Numbered from the stretch's first letter, positions 43,754 to 54,459 are shown. The stretch is 64,000 nucleotides of DNA from Duganella flavida (GCF_009857445.1 NZ_WWCN01000012.1:168516-232515); one strand, 5' to 3'. Program-made: numbers and translations. The notes: generated by a model from the sequence alone, not told the origin.

Positions 43754-43972
43754 ATTGTTTATCGTTTCGTGACCAAAATCATAGCGCCCAGCATACCATC
43801 TTGCCCAAAAGAAAAAATGCGTAAATAATCACGATAAGGCAGGGAAATTAATCGGCGTCTCGGCGCTTCATTGTCATCGATGCGCTTTGCCGGGCCACTG
43901 CGGCATCCGCTGCAAGCCGCATTAGATCAGCCTCTCCCTGTCGATATAGCCGCAGTTCCGGTATCATTCGGC

Positions 43973-44614
43973 ATGAATACGATTTCCTTCCAACCGTTTA
44001 TTATTGGCGTCGCCGGCGGTAGCGGCAGTGGCAAGTCCACTGTGTCTCAAAAAGTACTAGCCGAGTTTGGCACTGATATGGTCTCGGTCGTGATGCAGGA
44101 CGATTACTACTGCGACCAGACCCACCTCCCTCCTGAAGTCCGCCCCCAGACGAATTACGACCACCCGCAGGCTTTTGAATGGCCGCTGCTGGTGCAGCAT
44201 ATCCAGTCCTTGCGCAATGGTCAGGCAATCGAAATGCCGGAGTACGACTTCACGCTGCACAATCGCTCCGACCGGACCATTCCAGTCAAGCCAGCCCCAG
44301 TGATCGTGATTGAGGGCCTGTTTGCCTTGTATGACCCGGACTTACGCGACTTGATGTCGTTGAAGATTTTTGTCGATACCGCTTCCGATATCCGCTTCAT
44401 CCGCCGTATGCAACGCGATATCGTCGAACGCGGCCGCTCGGTGGAAAGCGTGGTCGGGCAGTATCTGGAAACGGTGCGCCCGATGCACAAGCAATTCATC
44501 GAGCCAACCAAACGCTACGCGGACATCATTATTCCGCATGGGGCAAATGGCCCGGCGGTGGATATGATTACCACCAAGGTGGCCAGCGTTATCGGACAGT
44601 TACAGCAACCCTGA
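43973..44614 (+). CDS. udk: Uridine kinase
   Basis: A 213-residue kinase, the normal length for bacterial Udk. The P-loop is VAGGSGSGKSTVSQK. The uridine-binding QDDYY segment and the lid/base motifs YDHPQAFEW and EMPEYDFTLHNR are all present. It phosphorylates uridine and cytidine in pyrimidine salvage. The ATG at 43973 is chosen to match family length; an upstream in-frame start at 43871 adds an unlikely leader. Confidence 0.93.
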   Translation: MNTISFQPFIIGVAGGSGSGKSTVSQKVLAEFGTDMVSVVMQDDYYCDQTHLPPEVRPQTNYDHPQAFEWPLLVQHIQSLRNGQAIEMPEYDFTLHNRSDRTIPVKPAPVIVIEGLFALYDPDLRDLMSLKIFVDTASDIRFIRRMQRDIVERGRSVESVVGQYLETVRPMHKQFIEPTKRYADIIIPHGANGPAVDMITTKVASVIGQLQQP

Positions 44615-44625
44615 TTTGAACGATC

Positions 44626-44652
44626 AAAAAGAGGCCGCTTCAGCCTCTTTTA
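44626..44652 (+). terminator. Rho-independent terminator after udk
   Basis: AAAAGAGGC (44627-44635) pairs with GCCTCTTTT (44643-44651), giving a stem with a built-in T tract, 12 bp after the udk stop. Confidence 0.85.
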
Positions 44653-44709
44653 CTTTAAGGATCAGTACCTTCCCCCACCTTTGAAGCGTTCCCTGGTCCA
44701 CACAACAAT

Positions 44710-44763
44710 GGCGGCGATGGAGTCAGCTCTGGCGGCGATGGAGTCAGCTCTGTCATTTGGACA
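44710..44763. repeat. 21-bp tandem duplication running into a REP-like arm
   Basis: Two identical 21-bp units (44710-44730 and 44731-44751) contain GGAGTCAGCTCT. The second unit runs into GTCATTTGGACA. Together 44743-44763 match the arm of the inverted repeat at 2424-2452. No inverted partner is seen nearby, so this is a lone half-element. Confidence 0.6.
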
Positions 44764-45077
44764 CACGAGCAGAACGTTTGATCTAACTCAATACGGTAGC
44801 GGTTTTTTGCGCTGAACGTTGCAGCTCTATGAATGCTCGGAGGCTATATCGCCATGCGCGAAAATTAGCGCGAGAGAATAATGCCAGTAGGAATTTTTGC
44901 AGTCGCTACACGCGGCGCCTTCGGGGCGCTGCCGCGCAGCGGCAGCAAAATGGCGATTCGGAGCGGCTCGCCCCTGCAGGGGCGATGCCTTCGAATCCCC
45001 CACGCAAGGCCCGCAGGGGCCTTGCTTCTCTCCGCCAGAAATGCAAAAAGCCGCCCGAAGGCGGCTTTTTTCAATTC
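44764..45077. other. Palindrome-rich non-coding region with tRNA-Ser 3'-end remnants
   Basis: No gene is supported here; several short frames overlap in all registers. Four perfect palindromes occur within 111 bp: GCGCC/GGCGC (44915-44929), GCTGCCGC/GCGGCAGC (44928-44946), CGCCCCTG/CAGGGGCG (44969-44984) and GCAAGGCC/GGCCTTGC (45004-45025). The last is inserted between TTCGAATCCCCC (44990-45001) and TCTCTCCGCCAGAA (45027-45040), which together are the T-arm and acceptor end of tRNA-Ser in plus orientation. A structured RNA is possible. Confidence 0.5.
45045..45071. terminator. Strong symmetrical terminator hairpin
   Basis: AAAAAGCCGCC (45045-45055) and GGCGGCTTTTT (45060-45070) form an eleven-base stem with a CGAA loop and T tracts on both strands. 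It follows the tRNA-Ser-like remnant and precedes the left repeat of the island, so it may be the original terminator of the tRNA-Ser transcription unit. Confidence 0.8.
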
Positions 45078-45094
45078 GAGAGGGGGATTCGAAC

Positions 45095-45471
45095 TGAAAA
45101 GAAGCCCTTATAAACAAAGGCCTCCCTATTGTTCAGGCCGCCAGACATGGTCTTTAAAGTGGCGTTAATTACAACAAACACTGATCCGTAATCTCGATCC
45201 CAAACGTTGACTCGAAACAAGCTTCCTTGTTCAACTCAGTGGAGACATGTATGCGCAACTGTTCCCATCTCCGCCCACCGTCTCGCCTCTATTATTCAAA
45301 GTCTGCTTGTCCGCGATCAGACGTTAAACGAGAGATAGGCCCAATTTTCTAGTATTCACGCGATCGTTCCCCTCAGTAATCCAAATGCTACCCGCCGCCC
45401 CGACTCCATACCCGGTCGCTGTTGATTGTCGTTTAATCTAGAAAGGATTTAACATCACACAACTCTTCATA
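45095..45471. other. Non-coding left part of the island
   Basis: About 380 bp with no supported gene. Composition changes here from GC-rich to mixed. I see no terminator of the required form directly after the minus-strand operon that ends at 45472, and no further repeat. Confidence 0.4.
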
Positions 45472-46059
45472 TCAGGCAGCACTTTCAAGTTCAGGAAGAC
45501 CAATTCTACTTAGGTAATACGCGAAACGACTGGAAAGATGCTCTCTAAATAAATCGTCAAGACTTGCAGTCAAATTACTTCTAAATTCAGGCCGATATGC
45601 GACGGACCTTGGAATCGTAAAATAATGCTTGAAATCGATCACAAGTTCCGGAACTTGTTTATCTTCATCCTCGACGAGGTAGTGATACCGATAGTCATTA
45701 TTTTGCTTCAATCGCTTCCATTGTTCGGAGTTAAACTTCTGCATCTTTTGTTCAAGTTCCTGAAGATGCGCACCTACCCTTAACTGCGCAGCTGGATAGG
45801 CAGGGCAAAGCAAAATCGTCTGCAAAAATTTATCAGTATCAGTCTTGCACTTCTCCAAGTTATTCCTGTTTGCATAGTCATGCTCTAGATCGCACTCTTG
45901 CGACAGCACAACTGCATAAGGAAGCCTTCGTTCAGTTACCTCCAAGGCATCGTCAACAACCTCAGCCCACTCAATGATCTTTACGTCTCGCAGTACATCC
46001 CCCTGCCTATACCTATCTCCAATACTTTCGCAGTATGTTGACCGTTTACTTGATGCCAT
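45472..46059 (-). CDS. Unrecognised 195-residue protein, third gene of the island operon
   Basis: A cytoplasmic protein without signal or membrane segment. It starts RQGDVLRDVKIIEW and contains a distinctive VVLSQECDLEHD block, LLCPAYPAAQLRVG, then LVIDFKHYFTIPRSVAYRP and a helical end LSSRFAYYLSRIGLPEL. The GDV start and short strands recall small beta-barrel (PemK-like) folds, but this is only an impression. The gene is AT-rich relative to the chromosome. Its start overlaps the stop of the 67-residue gene by 14 bp, so translation is coupled. The function is unknown. Confidence 0.7.
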   Translation of the reverse strand: MASSKRSTYCESIGDRYRQGDVLRDVKIIEWAEVVDDALEVTERRLPYAVVLSQECDLEHDYANRNNLEKCKTDTDKFLQTILLCPAYPAAQLRVGAHLQELEQKMQKFNSEQWKRLKQNNDYRYHYLVEDEDKQVPELVIDFKHYFTIPRSVAYRPEFRSNLTASLDDLFREHLSSRFAYYLSRIGLPELESAA

Positions 46060-46249
46060 AACGCCGGACCGTCACAGTTGTTTTTCCAGATCCGTACGCA
46101 TTAATGGTAGCTTTCATAGTCTTCCTAGCTTGGTCAGCAAGCGACGCCTGTGACGAATTTTGAGGAGTTTTGACAGCAGCCTTAGCATCTGTACCTGACG
46201 GTGCGGTATAGCCTTTACCACCAGTTGGTGTCGAGAAGTAACTACTCAT
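46046..46249 (-). CDS. Unrecognised 67-residue protein, middle gene of the island operon
   Basis: A short Ser/Thr/Lys-rich basic protein (MSSYFSTPTGGKGYTAPSGT, ending TVTVRRYGIK). The start overlaps the last eight bases of the TIGR04255-type gene (ATGAGTAG) and the end overlaps the 195-residue gene by 14 bp. Such interlocking makes it likely to be a real translated member of the operon rather than chance. No family is recognised; the first 35 residues look disordered. Confidence 0.6.
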   Translation of the reverse strand: MSSYFSTPTGGKGYTAPSGTDAKAAVKTPQNSSQASLADQARKTMKATINAYGSGKTTVTVRRYGIK

Positions 46250-47012
46250 TTTCAGGCTCCATCAATGAACGTAAATCACTACCAATACTATTTTCAAAGG
46301 TATCGGTACATAAATTGTTAAGTCGTTTAATGCAATTTTTCGTCTCGTCGACCGTGATTACACTTTGCCGGAAACTGTCGATATCCAAAATAAAATGACG
46401 CTGCACGAGCGGCGCAGGGTAATCTGGGTTTACTAGCCCATAATTCAATAGCACTTGATCTTCATCATGCTGCTCACAGACTTGATGCATCGACCTCAGT
46501 AAACGCCCACCATTAAGCGCCGGCGCCAGCGTGGCCGAAACAAGGCGTTCGTCAATGATTCCTGCCCAATCCAAAGCGCGGCCTGGCAACCGAATCTCGT
46601 TAACATATCGCAGTCCAACACGCGTGAAATGCCTCATACCAAAATTGTCGACTAGCGCGTCAAGAATAAAGGAAAACTCTTCGAAAAATGCATCAAAGCC
46701 AACGTAATCACTCGGCCCATAGGTCAGCGTTAACGCATCATGCCCTAACGCCAAACTTACAGTTCCGCCAGGACTCTTTAGAGCAGTCCAGGCAAAACCA
46801 AAATCGCGATGCACGACATCGCTAACACCATCAGCAAAGTTGAACATCATTTCGCGCAACGGCGCAGCAGAAAGATGAGGGAACCTTTCACTCACCTTGT
46901 CCAAGAACGGATTTTTCTCTTCCGTAAGAGTCAACGGGGTAGTAGGAAAATCCACCTTAATAACCACCGCAGTCAAAAAATCACGGCCATAGCACATCTG
47001 CGTTGCTGGCAT
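46242..47012 (-). CDS. TIGR04255-type sporadically distributed protein, first gene of the island operon
   Basis: A 256-residue cytoplasmic protein. The block FTRVGLRYVNEIRLPG is the most characteristic part of the TIGR04255 family, whose members are scattered across bacteria and archaea and often lie in accessory DNA. Other features are the N-terminal VVIKVDFPTTPLTL, the central LALGHDALTLTYGPSDYVGFDAFFEEF and a C-terminal helix ending ENE. No catalytic motif is apparent and the function of the family is not established to my knowledge. Being first in a tightly overlapping operon inside an integrase-bearing island suggests a mobile accessory function, possibly phage defence. Confidence 0.7.
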   Translation of the reverse strand: MPATQMCYGRDFLTAVVIKVDFPTTPLTLTEEKNPFLDKVSERFPHLSAAPLREMMFNFADGVSDVVHRDFGFAWTALKSPGGTVSLALGHDALTLTYGPSDYVGFDAFFEEFSFILDALVDNFGMRHFTRVGLRYVNEIRLPGRALDWAGIIDERLVSATLAPALNGGRLLRSMHQVCEQHDEDQVLLNYGLVNPDYPAPLVQRHFILDIDSFRQSVITVDETKNCIKRLNNLCTDTFENSIGSDLRSLMEPENE

Positions 47013-47035
47013 TGCTCAACCTCTGTTTAATTGTT

Positions 47036-47097
47036 AATTTAGCACAAATTCTAGCTTAATTTAGAAGTTTAGCACGCGCGCACGCTTTGATTTAGCG
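47036..47097. promoter_or_regulatory. Repeated TTTAGC elements upstream of the island operon
   Basis: TTTAGC recurs at 47038, 47068 and 47091, twice extended to TTTAGCAC, within 62 bp ahead of the TIGR04255-type gene. The region is very AT-rich and is the likely promoter. The repeats could be operator sites of a regulator; this is unproven. Confidence 0.35.
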
Positions 47098-47717
47098 ATA
47101 ATCGAGCGCCCCATGAATGCCCTGCCTTTGCTAACCTCCAGCGATCAATCGCCCGGTACCAAGCAAGGCTTGATCGAAGCGCTGCGTCTTCGTAAACAAG
47201 TGCTTCAGCTCGACGTACCGCTCGCGGCTGCTCGCAGCGGCAGGAGACGATAACAAACGCCTTAGTAACGCGGCGGCCCGCAGACATTGGGCCGGTTTCA
47301 TTTGCATAGCGGCTAAACGATCAAACAGAGTGGCGTATTCAATGGTAGAGCCGTGCACGCCGATGACGGCGGCGCGGATGGTTGCGCGGTCGCCTTTGCG
47401 GCAGGCGCTAAGGATTTGCAAAGAGTGGGGTCGGTATTCATCACGAGGCCCTGACCAATTTTGGTAAACGGAGCGAATGCAGTCAGGCGAGCGCAGCGAG
47501 ATCCGCCCCGCAGGGCAAGCCAGTTTGAGTGAAACGAAAACATGGCTTGCTACTAACCGACGACACATCGTCTACCACTATAACCAAACGCCAGCGGCGC
47601 ACTCTGCGCTGCATCAACTAGCGCCTGCTATTCCTGCAAAGCACGCGCGACTCACACGCTGTCTGCGCACCAGCACAATGACCTCGGCCAGCAACGCCAA
47701 CACGGGACGTGTGTGCG
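47098..47717. other. Region between the island operon and the integrase; no firm gene
   Basis: About 620 bp of higher GC. One minus-strand frame (47131-47568, 145 residues) contains a plausible helical stretch (LFDRLAAMQMKPAQCLRAAALLRRLL) but has no ribosome-binding site, an Arg/Pro-rich odd N-terminus, and no recognised family. It may be the relic of a degraded gene. No tRNA or strong hairpin is seen. Confidence 0.35.
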
Positions 47718-48938
47718 CTACAGGCTATCGATGTAGTCGGCCCATGCCTGCATCATGGCTTTTCGCTCGGCCAAGTACTGCGCCCTGTCGTAAGCCGCTG
47801 ACAGCTTGTCGGGCGGTGCATGCGCCAGTTGCCGGTCAATGACCTCATGCCGATAGCCGAGCCGCTCCTTGATAGTGGTCATGGCCAGCGCGCGGAAACC
47901 GTGCCCGGTCATCTTTCCCTTGTAGCCCATGCGTTCTATCGACTTCAGGATGGTGTTGTTGCTGATCGGTCGAGTGTGGTCGCGCAAATTGGGGAACAAG
48001 TAGACACCGCCGCTTGTGATCGCATGCAACTCGCGTAAGAGCAGCAGCGCTTGCCATGACAGGCAAACGTGGTGGTTGGTCATATCCGGATTGACCGTGA
48101 TCCGGCCACGCTTCATGCGCTGCCAAGGAATGATCCATTCTCCTTTCTCCAAGTCGATTTCACTCCAAGGTGTCTCAATCAGTTCGCTCGTGCGAACAAA
48201 CACCAGCATCATCAGCCTCAAGCAGATCAACGTGGGTTTCAGCATGCGCGATTCGTTGCGCCGGATGCTGTCGAGAAATCCCGGTAAATCATCCGTGTCG
48301 ATACTGGCGAAGTGACTCTGCCGCACCGTCTTCAGCACGTCCTTCATGTCCGCAGCGATATTGCGTTCGAGCAGCCCGATCTGAATGCCGTAGCTGAATA
48401 TTTGCGCGCACACCGCCTTGAGCCGGTGCGCTACCTCGTGCGATCCGCGACTCTCGATCTTTCGCAAGGCATCGATCAATTCGCGGTGCCGGATTTCGTG
48501 AATGGGACGACGGCCGATAGCAGGGAAAATATCCAGTTCCAGTCTGCGCAAGGTGTTGTCGGCAGTGCGCGCACTCCATGTGGGCACTTTGTTGCCATGC
48601 CACTCGCGCGCCACCAGCTCAAAGGTATTAGATGCTTTCTCCAGAGTTTGCCGCTTCTGGTCATCGCGATGCTGGGCTGGGTCGATGCCCTGCGCCATCA
48701 GCCGCTGGGTCAAGAAGCGCTTTTCACGCGCCTCCAGCAGGCTTACGACAGGATACGCGCCGAACGAAAGTCGGTTGTAGCCTCTCCCCCGCTGTGGAAA
48801 CTTCATCCGCCACAACTTCGAGCCAGTCGGCGTGATCTCGATGTACAGGCCATGCCCGTCCGTCAGCGAATAGGGCTTGTCGCGCGGTTTGGCATTTCTG
48901 ATTTGAACGTCCGTCAGGGGTAGCACGCGTCTGGGCAT
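47718..48938 (-). CDS. int: Tyrosine-type site-specific integrase, P4 family
   Basis: A 406-residue integrase starting MPRRVLPLTDVQIRNAKPRDK, the N-terminal DUF4102 arm-binding domain of P4-like integrases (LTDGHGLYIEITPTGSKLWRMKF). Catalytic residues are visible: Arg in FVRTSELIETPW, HGFRALA (His-x-x-Arg), a later His in RQLAHAPPDKLSAAY, and the Tyr nucleophile in that last segment or the AQYL that follows. GGAG ahead of 48938 supports this start over the longer frame at 48974. It lies about 210 bp from tRNA-Ser, the position expected for integration there. Confidence 0.92.
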   Translation of the reverse strand: MPRRVLPLTDVQIRNAKPRDKPYSLTDGHGLYIEITPTGSKLWRMKFPQRGRGYNRLSFGAYPVVSLLEAREKRFLTQRLMAQGIDPAQHRDDQKRQTLEKASNTFELVAREWHGNKVPTWSARTADNTLRRLELDIFPAIGRRPIHEIRHRELIDALRKIESRGSHEVAHRLKAVCAQIFSYGIQIGLLERNIAADMKDVLKTVRQSHFASIDTDDLPGFLDSIRRNESRMLKPTLICLRLMMLVFVRTSELIETPWSEIDLEKGEWIIPWQRMKRGRITVNPDMTNHHVCLSWQALLLLRELHAITSGGVYLFPNLRDHTRPISNNTILKSIERMGYKGKMTGHGFRALAMTTIKERLGYRHEVIDRQLAHAPPDKLSAAYDRAQYLAERKAMMQAWADYIDSL

Positions 48939-49080
48939 GATGGTCTCCTCCATGCTGGTGAGCTGAAAGGACATTTGACCGTTTTTAGACCATTTAGTTT
49001 TGCGACTGCTCAGTCATGTGCCAATAAGTGGGTCAACGGATACCGGATGTTACGAGACGCTGGCGGACGCTAGCGGACGA

Positions 49081-49119
49081 AAAAAAACCGCAGTCTCAGA
49101 GGAGAACTGCGGTTTTTTT
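49081..49119. terminator. Terminator hairpin between tRNA-Ser and the integrase
   Basis: AAAAAAACCGCAGT (49081-49094) pairs perfectly with ACTGCGGTTTTTTT (49106-49119). On the minus strand it lies 33 bp after the tRNA-Ser 3' end and would end its transcript before the integrase gene; the T tract on the plus strand also allows stopping in the other direction. Confidence 0.85.
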
Positions 49120-49151
49120 AATATTGCTGTGTACCTTTTTGGTACTAATTC

Positions 49152-49241
49152 TGGCGGAGAGAGGGGGATTCGAACCCCCGATAGGTTTGACCCTATACAC
49201 GCTTTCCAGGCGTGCGACTTCAACCACTCATCCACCTCTCC
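49152..49241 (-). tRNA. serX: tRNA-Ser (GGA anticodon)
   Basis: A 90-nt class II tRNA with encoded CCA. The acceptor stem GGAGAGG pairs with CTCTCC, the anticodon loop reads CTGGAAA with anticodon GGA, a long variable arm follows, and the T arm is GGGGGTTCGAATCCCCC. The 3' part is duplicated at 45078-45094, marking it as the integration site of the adjacent element. Confidence 0.95.
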
Positions 49242-49304
49242 AGGTCTTCCCGAACATCAGGAAGCGCCGAATTATAGCAAAGATTCCCGAGAGTACAAAA
49301 TTTA

Positions 49305-51290
<1,986 letters not shown>

Positions 51291-51499
51291 GGTGTCTCCA
51301 AATGGTGTAATTGTTTGCTATCAACCTTAATCGTGATCGCTTACTGCGCCCTTACAGCCACACACATCCCCGGCGGAGGATGGCATGCCGGACAATTTTA
51401 CCAATTTTTCATGATGCCCTACCGATGCGATCGCCCGGCAGCACGTGTAAAATGTCGGCAGTCTTCCTAGTCTGCCTCATTTCAAGGAGTTGTGCCGTA

Positions 51500-52090
51500 A
51501 TGACCGAGCCCAAACCGAAGCTGCGCCCCCTGCCCGCTTTTATTTTCATGAGCCGCTGGCTGCAGCTGCCGCTGTACCTCGGCTTGATCCTGGCGCAGTG
51601 CGTCTATGTATTCCATTTCTGGGTCGAACTCAAAGACCTGATCGGCGCTGCGCTTGGCAACGAAGCCGCGCTGCAGCACATCCTGCAAGCAGTGGCCGTC
51701 CCCGGCGCACCGCTGCCAGAGAAGCTCAATGAAACCACCATCATGCTGGTCGTGCTCGGCCTGATCGATGTGGTGATGATTTCCAACCTGCTGGTGATGG
51801 TGATCATCGGCGGTTACGAAACCTTCGTCTCGCGCATGAATCTCGAATCCCATCCAGACCAGCCTGAGTGGCTGTCGCACGTGAACGCGTCCGTGCTGAA
51901 GACCAAGCTGGCGATGGCGATCATCGGCATTTCGTCGATCCATCTGCTGAAGACTTTTATCAACGCGGCGTCGTACACGTCGCAAGTGATCACGGCGCAA
52001 ACCGTGATCCATGTGGTGTTCCTGCTGTCGGCACTAGCGATCTCTTACACCGACCGCATCACCACCCAAACCCACAACGATTCCCACTAA
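51500..52090 (+). CDS. UPF0114/YqhA family (TIGR00645) inner-membrane protein
   Basis: A 196-residue protein with three to four hydrophobic helices (WLQLPLYLGLILAQCVYVF; TIMLVVLGLIDVVMISNLLVMVIIGGYETF; VIHVVFLLSALAISY). The block VIIGGYETFVSRMNLESHPDQPEWL is diagnostic for the YqhA family. The function is unknown. AAGGAG at 51483-51488 supports the ATG at 51500 rather than the upstream frame start. It lies 15 bp ahead of fumA on the same strand, so the two are probably co-transcribed. Confidence 0.85.
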   Translation: MTEPKPKLRPLPAFIFMSRWLQLPLYLGLILAQCVYVFHFWVELKDLIGAALGNEAALQHILQAVAVPGAPLPEKLNETTIMLVVLGLIDVVMISNLLVMVIIGGYETFVSRMNLESHPDQPEWLSHVNASVLKTKLAMAIIGISSIHLLKTFINAASYTSQVITAQTVIHVVFLLSALAISYTDRITTQTHNDSH

Positions 52091-52105
52091 CCACGCGAGA
52101 ACATC

Positions 52106-53635
52106 ATGACCATCATAAAGCAAGAAGACCTGATCGAATCCGTCGCCGCCGCGCTGCAATACATCAGCTACTACCACCCGGCTGACTACATCGAGCACCT
52201 GGCCCGCGCCTACGAGCACGAGCAAAGCCCGGCCGCGAAAGACGCCATCGCGCAGATCCTGACCAACTCGCGCATGTGCGCCGAGGGCAAGCGTCCGATC
52301 TGCCAGGATACCGGCATCGTCAACGTCTTCCTGAAGATCGGCATGGGTGTACGCTTTGAAGGCTTCAGCGGCACCGTCACCGACGCCGTCAACGAAGGCG
52401 TGCGCCGCGCGTACAACTACGACGACAACAAGCTGCGCGCATCGATCGTCGCCGACCCGCACTTCGACCGCAAGAACACCAAGGACAACACGCCAGCCGT
52501 GGTCCACATGGAACTGGTGGAAGGCAATACCGTTGACGTGAAAGTAGCAGCCAAAGGCGGCGGCTCGGAAAACAAATCGAAGATGATCATGATGAATCCA
52601 TCCGATTCGCTGATCGACTGGGTACTGAAAACCGTGCCAACCATGGGCGCCGGCTGGTGCCCGCCAGGCATGCTGGGCATCGGTATCGGCGGCACCGCCG
52701 AGAAGGCGATGCTGATGGCAAAAGAAGTGCTGATGGAAGACATCGACATGTTCGAGCTGAAGCAGCGCGGCCCGCAGAACAAGCTGGAAGAACTGCGTAT
52801 CGAACTGTGCGACAAGATCAACGCACTGGGCATCGGTGCGCAAGGCCTGGGCGGTCTGACCACGGTGCTGGACGTGAAGATTCTGATGCACCCAACGCAC
52901 GCTGCATCCAAGCCAGTCGCCATGATCCCGAACTGCGCCGCGACCCGCCACGGCCACTTCGTGCTGGACGGCTCTGGTCCTGCCTACATGACCCCGCCAC
53001 CGCTGTCGACCTGGCCTGATGTATCGTGGGCGCCGGACACCGAGAAATCGAAACGCGTCAACCTGGACACCCTGACCAAGGAAGAAGTCGCTTCGTGGAC
53101 GCCTGGCCAGACCCTGCTGTTGAACGGCAAGATGCTGACCGGCCGCGACGCCGCCCACAAGCGCATCCAGGACATGCTGGCCAAAGGCGAAGAGCTGCCA
53201 GTGGACTTCAAGAACCGCGTGATCTACTACGTCGGTCCAGTCGATCCTGTGCGTGATGAAGTGGTTGGCCCAGCAGGCCCAACCACTGCAACCCGCATGG
53301 ACAAGTTCACCGACATGATGCTGGAACAAACCGGCCTGATCGCGATGATCGGTAAAGCCGAGCGCGGCCCTGCTGCGATCGAGTCGATCAAGAAGCACAA
53401 ATCGGCATACCTGATGGCGGTGGGTGGTTCGGCTTACCTGGTATCGAAAGCCATCAAGCAATCGAAAGTGCTGGGCTTTGCTGACATGGGCATGGAAGCG
53501 ATCTACGAGTTTGAAGTGGTCGACATGCCAGTCACCGTGGCGGTGGATTCACAAGGTACTTCGGTGCACAACACCGGTCCTGCGGAATGGAAGACCCGCA
53601 TCGAGCAGCTCAACGTTCCTGTTGTGACTGCCTGA
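52106..53635 (+). CDS. fumA: Fumarate hydratase, class I (iron-sulphur)
   Basis: A 509-residue single-chain class I fumarase, which interconverts fumarate and malate in the TCA cycle. The N-terminal domain carries the cluster cysteines in RPICQDTGIVNVFLKIG, in the GWCPPGMLGIGIGGT block and in IPNCAATRHGHFVLDGSG. The C-terminal beta domain holds the TGRDAAHKR and HNTGPAEWK segments. It is oxygen-sensitive through its 4Fe-4S cluster. The stop codon shares bases with the murI start (TGATG). Confidence 0.95.
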   Translation: MTIIKQEDLIESVAAALQYISYYHPADYIEHLARAYEHEQSPAAKDAIAQILTNSRMCAEGKRPICQDTGIVNVFLKIGMGVRFEGFSGTVTDAVNEGVRRAYNYDDNKLRASIVADPHFDRKNTKDNTPAVVHMELVEGNTVDVKVAAKGGGSENKSKMIMMNPSDSLIDWVLKTVPTMGAGWCPPGMLGIGIGGTAEKAMLMAKEVLMEDIDMFELKQRGPQNKLEELRIELCDKINALGIGAQGLGGLTTVLDVKILMHPTHAASKPVAMIPNCAATRHGHFVLDGSGPAYMTPPPLSTWPDVSWAPDTEKSKRVNLDTLTKEEVASWTPGQTLLLNGKMLTGRDAAHKRIQDMLAKGEELPVDFKNRVIYYVGPVDPVRDEVVGPAGPTTATRMDKFTDMMLEQTGLIAMIGKAERGPAAIESIKKHKSAYLMAVGGSAYLVSKAIKQSKVLGFADMGMEAIYEFEVVDMPVTVAVDSQGTSVHNTGPAEWKTRIEQLNVPVVTA

Positions 53636-54459
53636 TGCACAACGCCCGCTCTCCCGGTTCCCCTATCGGTGTTTTTGATTCCGGCGTGGGCGGGCTATCG
53701 GTACTGCGTCATATCCGCGCGCAGTACCCGCATGAAGACCTGATGTACTTTGCCGATTCGGGCCATGCGCCGTATGGCGACAAGACCGAGCAGTATGTAG
53801 TTGACCGCGCGCTGGCGGTAACGGAGTTCCTGCTGGCGCAAGGCATCAAGGCGCTGGTGGTGGCCTGCAATACGGCCACCGTGGCCGCTATCAAGGCGGT
53901 GCGCGCACGCCATCCCGACCTGCCTGTCGTTGGTGTAGAGCCTGGCCTGAAGCCGGCCGCTGCTGCAACGCGCAGCGGCAAGGTCGGCGTGCTGGCAACA
54001 GCACGCACACTCAAGGGCGACAAGTTCCTGCAGCTACGCGAGCAAATCAGCGCAGCCACCAAGGCCGAGTTCTTGCTGCAGCCTGCAGTGGGTCTGGTTG
54101 ATGAAATCGAAAAAGGCGATCTGCACACGGCGGCCATTGCCGGGATGCTGGAGCGCTATGTGGCGCCGCTGCTTAAGCACGGCGCCGATACGCTGGTGCT
54201 CGGCTGCACCCACTACCCTTTCGTCCGCGACGGCATTGAACGTGTGCTGCACGATCACGCGCGCAGCGACGTCACGCTGATCGATACCGGCGATGCAGTA
54301 GCACGCCAGCTAGGCCGCCTGCTGGAAGCGGGCAGCTTGCTGCGTCCATCCGGCGACAGCGTGCTGCGCGGTTACACCACCGGCGATGCGAGCGCACTGG
54401 CGCAAGCGTTTGCCGATTTGCTGGGTCTACAACCGGTGGTTGAAAAGGTTGATGTTTAA
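53635..54459 (+). CDS. murI: Glutamate racemase
   Basis: A 274-residue enzyme that makes D-glutamate for peptidoglycan. The paired catalytic cysteines are in VVACNTATVAA and VLGCTHYPFV; the N-terminal GVFDSGVGGLSVL and the DSGHAPYG loop are typical. The ATG overlaps the fumA stop, so expression is coupled with fumA; a longer frame from 53587 is rejected. Confidence 0.95.
   Translation: MHNARSPGSPIGVFDSGVGGLSVLRHIRAQYPHEDLMYFADSGHAPYGDKTEQYVVDRALAVTEFLLAQGIKALVVACNTATVAAIKAVRARHPDLPVVGVEPGLKPAAAATRSGKVGVLATARTLKGDKFLQLREQISAATKAEFLLQPAVGLVDEIEKGDLHTAAIAGMLERYVAPLLKHGADTLVLGCTHYPFVRDGIERVLHDHARSDVTLIDTGDAVARQLGRLLEAGSLLRPSGDSVLRGYTTGDASALAQAFADLLGLQPVVEKVDV

Larger units (their letters stand above)
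45078..49175. mobile_element. Small integrative element at tRNA-Ser(GGA)
   Basis: A 17-bp sequence from the tRNA-Ser T-arm (GAGAGGGGGATTCGAAC) is present at 45078-45094 and again inside the intact tRNA gene at 49159-49175. Both copies are preceded by AATTC, and the left copy lacks the seven bases covering the CCA end. Between them lie a P4-type integrase next to the tRNA, an AT-richer three-gene operon and non-coding DNA. Integration into a tRNA 3' end with duplication of the core is the established mode for such integrases. No replication or transfer genes are seen, so it is small (about 4.1 kb) and probably defective or satellite-like. Confidence 0.65.

Noticed and set aside
44915..45071. 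CRISPR array
   Set aside because: The palindromes differ in sequence and spacing; there are no identical repeats with regular spacers and no cas genes in the window.
47131..47568. 145-residue minus-strand frame between the island operon and the integrase
   Set aside because: No ribosome-binding site, odd N-terminus and no recognisable family; kept only as a possible relic in the region entry.
52034..53461. Long minus-strand frame opposite fumA
   Set aside because: It is a shadow of a clearly recognised class I fumarase.
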